Positions 5,867-8,547 of a stretch of DNA of 8,547 bases are shown in pieces; position 1 is the first letter of the stretch; each line of letters begins with the position of its first letter. The DNA is from Actinobacteria bacterium UBA3120 (GTDB taxonomy: Bacteria; Actinomycetota; Actinomycetes; S36-B12), in contig DEZY01000091.1 of assembly GCA_002365735.1 (NCBI GenBank), positions 1-8,547 on the forward strand. The letters are read 5' to 3'. The position numbers were made by a program, and so were the translations under genes. The notes under the pieces are model-generated. The model was not told where the DNA came from and did no database searches. It saw nothing but the letters and a program-made list of their open reading frames with translations.

Positions 5867-7837
5867 CTATTGCCCAGCAACTCGTTGATCAGATTCAGCC
5901 CGTAAACGAACAAGTGCACGGATGGCCACAGACTTATCTTTCGTAAACCACATGGGCGGCATACTTTTACGCAAACTACCCCCATAGCCTGAATTCGCCA
6001 ACCGCGAATCCAACACACTCACGACACCCCGGTCCTGTCCACTGCGGATCAAGCGCCCAGATGCCTGGGCGAGCAAGAGTCCAGCGCGTGGCAGCGTTAC
6101 CGAGCGAAATCCGGAACCGCCAGCTTCATCGACCCGTGACGAGCGGGCGGACATCACCGGGTCATCGGGACGTGGAAACGGAATTCGGTCAATAATTACT
6201 TGAATGCACGAATCACCCGGGATATCAACCCCCTGCCATAGTGACAGCGTGCCAACTAAGGTCGACTCGATCTCGGTGGTGAACCGGTCAACTAACAACG
6301 AAACGGACTCACCCTTTCGTTGAATATGTAATGGCGTATCGCACCGGACCCGCAAATACTCAGCGGCTTTTTCCACTGCACGCCAACTTGAGCACAAGAT
6401 CAAAGTTCGCCCACCGGAAGCTTCTACCAGCTCGCCCATTGCGTCTAGCGCGGCCATGTCCAGTCCCTCACGCCCCGGAGGTGGCAGGTCCGCAGCAACA
6501 TAAAGAATCCCCTGCTTGGGGTAGTCAAAAGGGGAACCGACATCCACTGTTTCCGTGCGTGCATCCGCCCCCAGGCCCAGTGATTGCGTGATTGCATCAA
6601 AGTTCCCGCTGGTGGTAAGCGTTGCGCTCGTGACCACCGCAAATTTTTCGGCAAACAATTTGTCTCGCAAAATGTGGGCAACACTGAGCGGAGCGCTATG
6701 GAGAGTGGGCGGCTTGCCATCGTGATCAATCCACAGCACCGAGTCGTTTCCTTGGGAAATTAAGGCCCCGGCAAAATCATGCAGCTCCTCAAGCCCACCG
6801 CGGGCTCGTTGATTTCGCGCCGCGATATCTGGATCCTCACCTTTTTGGGTTGACATTTCGGTCACCCCCGCTTGGCTCGAATCTCGGATCAGAATCAACG
6901 CCAAGAGCAATTGCGGATCCAACAACGCCAACCGGGTCAGGCCGCTTGTTGGATCTGATGCCCCCAGTAATGCGTCTTCAAATGCTTTCTGCGCATCCAC
7001 CAACAGGTCCATTGTGCGATCACTCACCTGTGATCCCAGCCGTGAGACGGCGCGCTCAACTCCTGCGGCATTTAGTTCAATCGTGATCGCGCCCGTTGCC
7101 CGATCAACTATTTCGTGTCCTTCGTCGATCACGACAATGTCATGTTCGGGCAGAATTGGGATACCCTCAACGACGTCGATCGCCAACAGGGCGTGATTGG
7201 TTACCACAATATGTGCCGCTTGGGCCTGCAGTCTGTGCTTCGCGGTAAAGCAATCCTCGCCAAACGCACACTGTGACTCACCCACACATTCGCGCCGATT
7301 GACAGAGAAGCTTCTCCAGACACGGGGGTCGATGTCGTCACCGAAATCGTCTTTATCGCCAGTATCGGTTTCATTGGCCCACGCTCGTACCGCAACCGCT
7401 TGGTCACCAAGCGCCCCACGACTCACCTCAAAAAGCGCCTCCCCTTCAGGATCGGGGATTGCTGAATGCAGTTTTTGTAGACAGACATAATTGTTTCGCC
7501 CTTTAAGTACAGCGTAGGTCAGCGTGAGGCCATACTCTTCTAATATGGCCTGAGCTAGCGACGGCAAGTCTTTCTCCATCAGCTGACGTTGCAATGCAAT
7601 CGTCGCGGTTGAAACTACAACCGCGCCTCCTCCTTCACTGAGTGCGTGCGCGGCAGCAGGCACGAGATAGCCGAGAGACTTGCCCGTGCCGGTTCCCGCT
7701 TGAATTATCCGATGCCCACCGGCGACCAGACCGTCAACGATCGTCTGCACCATTTGTTGTTGGCCAGAACGCTTCGTGCCATGGAAACTTTCTACCGCCC
7801 TCTGCAATAGCTCTTGTGCGTCAATATCAACCGGCAC
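5867..7837 (-). CDS. dinG: DinG/XPD-family ATP-dependent DNA helicase with iron-sulfur cluster
   Basis: This 656-residue superfamily 2 helicase should unwind DNA 5' to 3' and act in repair or resolution of R-loops and forks. Motif I (Walker A) is QAGTGTGKS (46-54), motif Ia VVVSTATIALQRQL (about 73-86), motif II DEGH (238-241), motif III TSATL (403-407), motif V WQGVDIPG (534-541) and motif VI QASGRLIRS (591-599). Four cysteines between motifs Ia and II (C119 in NNYVC, C184, C190, C196) match the 4Fe-4S cluster of DinG and XPD. No N-terminal exonuclease domain is present. The GTG at 7837 is preferred because CAAGGG lies 7 bases upstream. A TTG at 7858 lacks a ribosome site. The gene overlaps the end of hflX by 11 bases, implying an operon with coupled translation. 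Its name follows E. coli DinG; SOS control is not visible here. Confidence 0.93.
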   Translation of the reverse strand: MPVDIDAQELLQRAVESFHGTKRSGQQQMVQTIVDGLVAGGHRIIQAGTGTGKSLGYLVPAAAHALSEGGGAVVVSTATIALQRQLMEKDLPSLAQAILEEYGLTLTYAVLKGRNNYVCLQKLHSAIPDPEGEALFEVSRGALGDQAVAVRAWANETDTGDKDDFGDDIDPRVWRSFSVNRRECVGESQCAFGEDCFTAKHRLQAQAAHIVVTNHALLAIDVVEGIPILPEHDIVVIDEGHEIVDRATGAITIELNAAGVERAVSRLGSQVSDRTMDLLVDAQKAFEDALLGASDPTSGLTRLALLDPQLLLALILIRDSSQAGVTEMSTQKGEDPDIAARNQRARGGLEELHDFAGALISQGNDSVLWIDHDGKPPTLHSAPLSVAHILRDKLFAEKFAVVTSATLTTSGNFDAITQSLGLGADARTETVDVGSPFDYPKQGILYVAADLPPPGREGLDMAALDAMGELVEASGGRTLILCSSWRAVEKAAEYLRVRCDTPLHIQRKGESVSLLVDRFTTEIESTLVGTLSLWQGVDIPGDSCIQVIIDRIPFPRPDDPVMSARSSRVDEAGGSGFRSVTLPRAGLLLAQASGRLIRSGQDRGVVSVLDSRLANSGYGGSLRKSMPPMWFTKDKSVAIRALVRLRAESDQRVAGQ

Positions 7838-8546
7838 GCAAAAACCCTTGGCGCGCAATATCTGCTGCTAGTGCTGCCGGCACCAACGCGCTCACGTCAC
7901 TCCCGGTGTCAACGTGAGCAATATTGACTTGCTCGCCCGATTCGTGAATCCGCGAAATTAGATCCCCACGGCTGTAAGGAATTGTGACATCAATAGCAAC
8001 CAGAGTTTGTGGCAGTTCTGTATCAATTCGCGCCAGAAGTTCGTCAAGGCCCGCCCCAGTGTGGGCACTAACAACAATCGATTCAGGGAAGGCTCCCTGA
8101 ATCGCCACGATATCCATGGGATCGGCGATATCGCTCTTGTTTATCGCAATCAATTCTGGGATCTCGCCTGCGCCAATTTCGTTGAGCACTTCCCGCACCG
8201 CGGATATCTGCCCCAAGGGATCCTCATCACACCCATCAACAACGTGAACGATCAAGGTCGCTTCCTGAACCTCTGTCAAAGTGGACCTGAACGCTTCCAC
8301 AAGATCATGGGGCAAGTGGCGCACAAAACCCACGGTGTCAGCGATCGTGAGCTCTTTGCCACTAGGAGCCCTCATCTTTCGCACAGTGGGATCTAGGGTG
8401 GCGAACAAGGCATCCTGGACAAGTACTCCGGCTCCAGTCAGTGCATTGAGCACACTTGACTTGCCGGCGTTGGTGTAGCCCGCCAGAGCCACAGTTGCAA
8501 TCCCTGAGGCCTCCCGCGCAGCACGCTGGGTTTTGCAGGTTGCCTC
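7827..8546 (-). CDS. hflX: HflX-type ribosome-associated GTPase (C-terminal part)
   Basis: About 239 C-terminal residues of HflX are visible and the gene continues past the right edge of the window. HflX is a GTPase that binds the 50S subunit and splits stalled or stressed ribosomes. The frame stays open upstream of the GTG at 8492 and encodes the end of the linker (KTQRAAREASGIATVALAGY), so that GTG is not the true start. G-domain motifs, numbered from 8492, are G1 GYTNAGKS (5-12), a switch I segment DALFATLDPT (27-36), G3 DTVGF (52-56), G4 NKSD (118-121) and G5 VSAHTG. The HflX-specific stretch RHLPHDLVEAFRSTLTEV follows G3. A small C-terminal domain ends at 7827 and overlaps the helicase gene start. 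Confidence 0.95.
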   Translation of the reverse strand, partial: EATCKTQRAAREASGIATVALAGYTNAGKSSVLNALTGAGVLVQDALFATLDPTVRKMRAPSGKELTIADTVGFVRHLPHDLVEAFRSTLTEVQEATLIVHVVDGCDEDPLGQISAVREVLNEIGAGEIPELIAINKSDIADPMDIVAIQGAFPESIVVSAHTGAGLDELLARIDTELPQTLVAIDVTIPYSRGDLISRIHESGEQVNIAHVDTGSDVSALVPAALAADIARQGFLRAG

Positions 8547-8547
8547 G

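Overview
The window looks like a conserved chromosomal block from an actinomycete-type bacterium (Actinomycetota) with mid-range GC. The evidence is the cluster hflX, dinG-type helicase, lexA, divS-like LysM gene, nrdR and nrdJ, a neighbourhood known from actinobacteria. Actinobacterial SOS boxes of the TCGAAC-N4-GTTCGA type support this. The genus cannot be resolved from this sequence. No mobile element, CRISPR array, tRNA or rRNA was seen.

Layout, left to right. Positions 1-165 hold the 3' end of an unrecognised plus-strand gene. A strong hairpin (183-216) separates it from the convergent nrdJ (239-3064, minus), a class II adenosylcobalamin-dependent ribonucleotide reductase. Upstream of nrdJ on the same strand is nrdR (3159-3650), the repressor of ribonucleotide reductase genes. 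The 250-base region 3651-3900 is a long nrdR leader and promoter with a candidate NrdR box, a 14-bp tandem repeat and two DnaA-box-like sites. Next come a secreted SGNH/GDSL-type protein (3901-4620, minus) and a small membrane-anchored LysM protein (4647-4967, minus), probably an SOS cell-division inhibitor of the DivS/YneA/Rv2719c kind. These two are 26 bases apart and look like one operon.

The divergent region 4968-5159 controls that operon and lexA (5160-5861, plus). It contains two LexA operators, one for each promoter, and an unexplained perfect 13-bp inverted repeat that sits in the spacers of both promoters. lexA converges almost end to end (5 bases) with a DinG/XPD-family iron-sulfur helicase gene (5867-7837, minus). 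That gene overlaps the end of hflX (7827-8546, minus), whose 5' part lies outside the window.

Functionally the block links the DNA-damage response with dNTP supply. LexA represses itself and the divS-SGNH operon. After damage, self-cleavage of LexA should release a septation inhibitor together with a cell-envelope SGNH protein. NrdR adjusts the synthesis of NrdJ to nucleotide levels. The points most worth a second look are the inverted repeat in the lexA/divS intergenic region, the SOS-linked SGNH gene lacking the usual block V aspartate, and the DnaA-like sites and tandem repeat in the nrdR leader.
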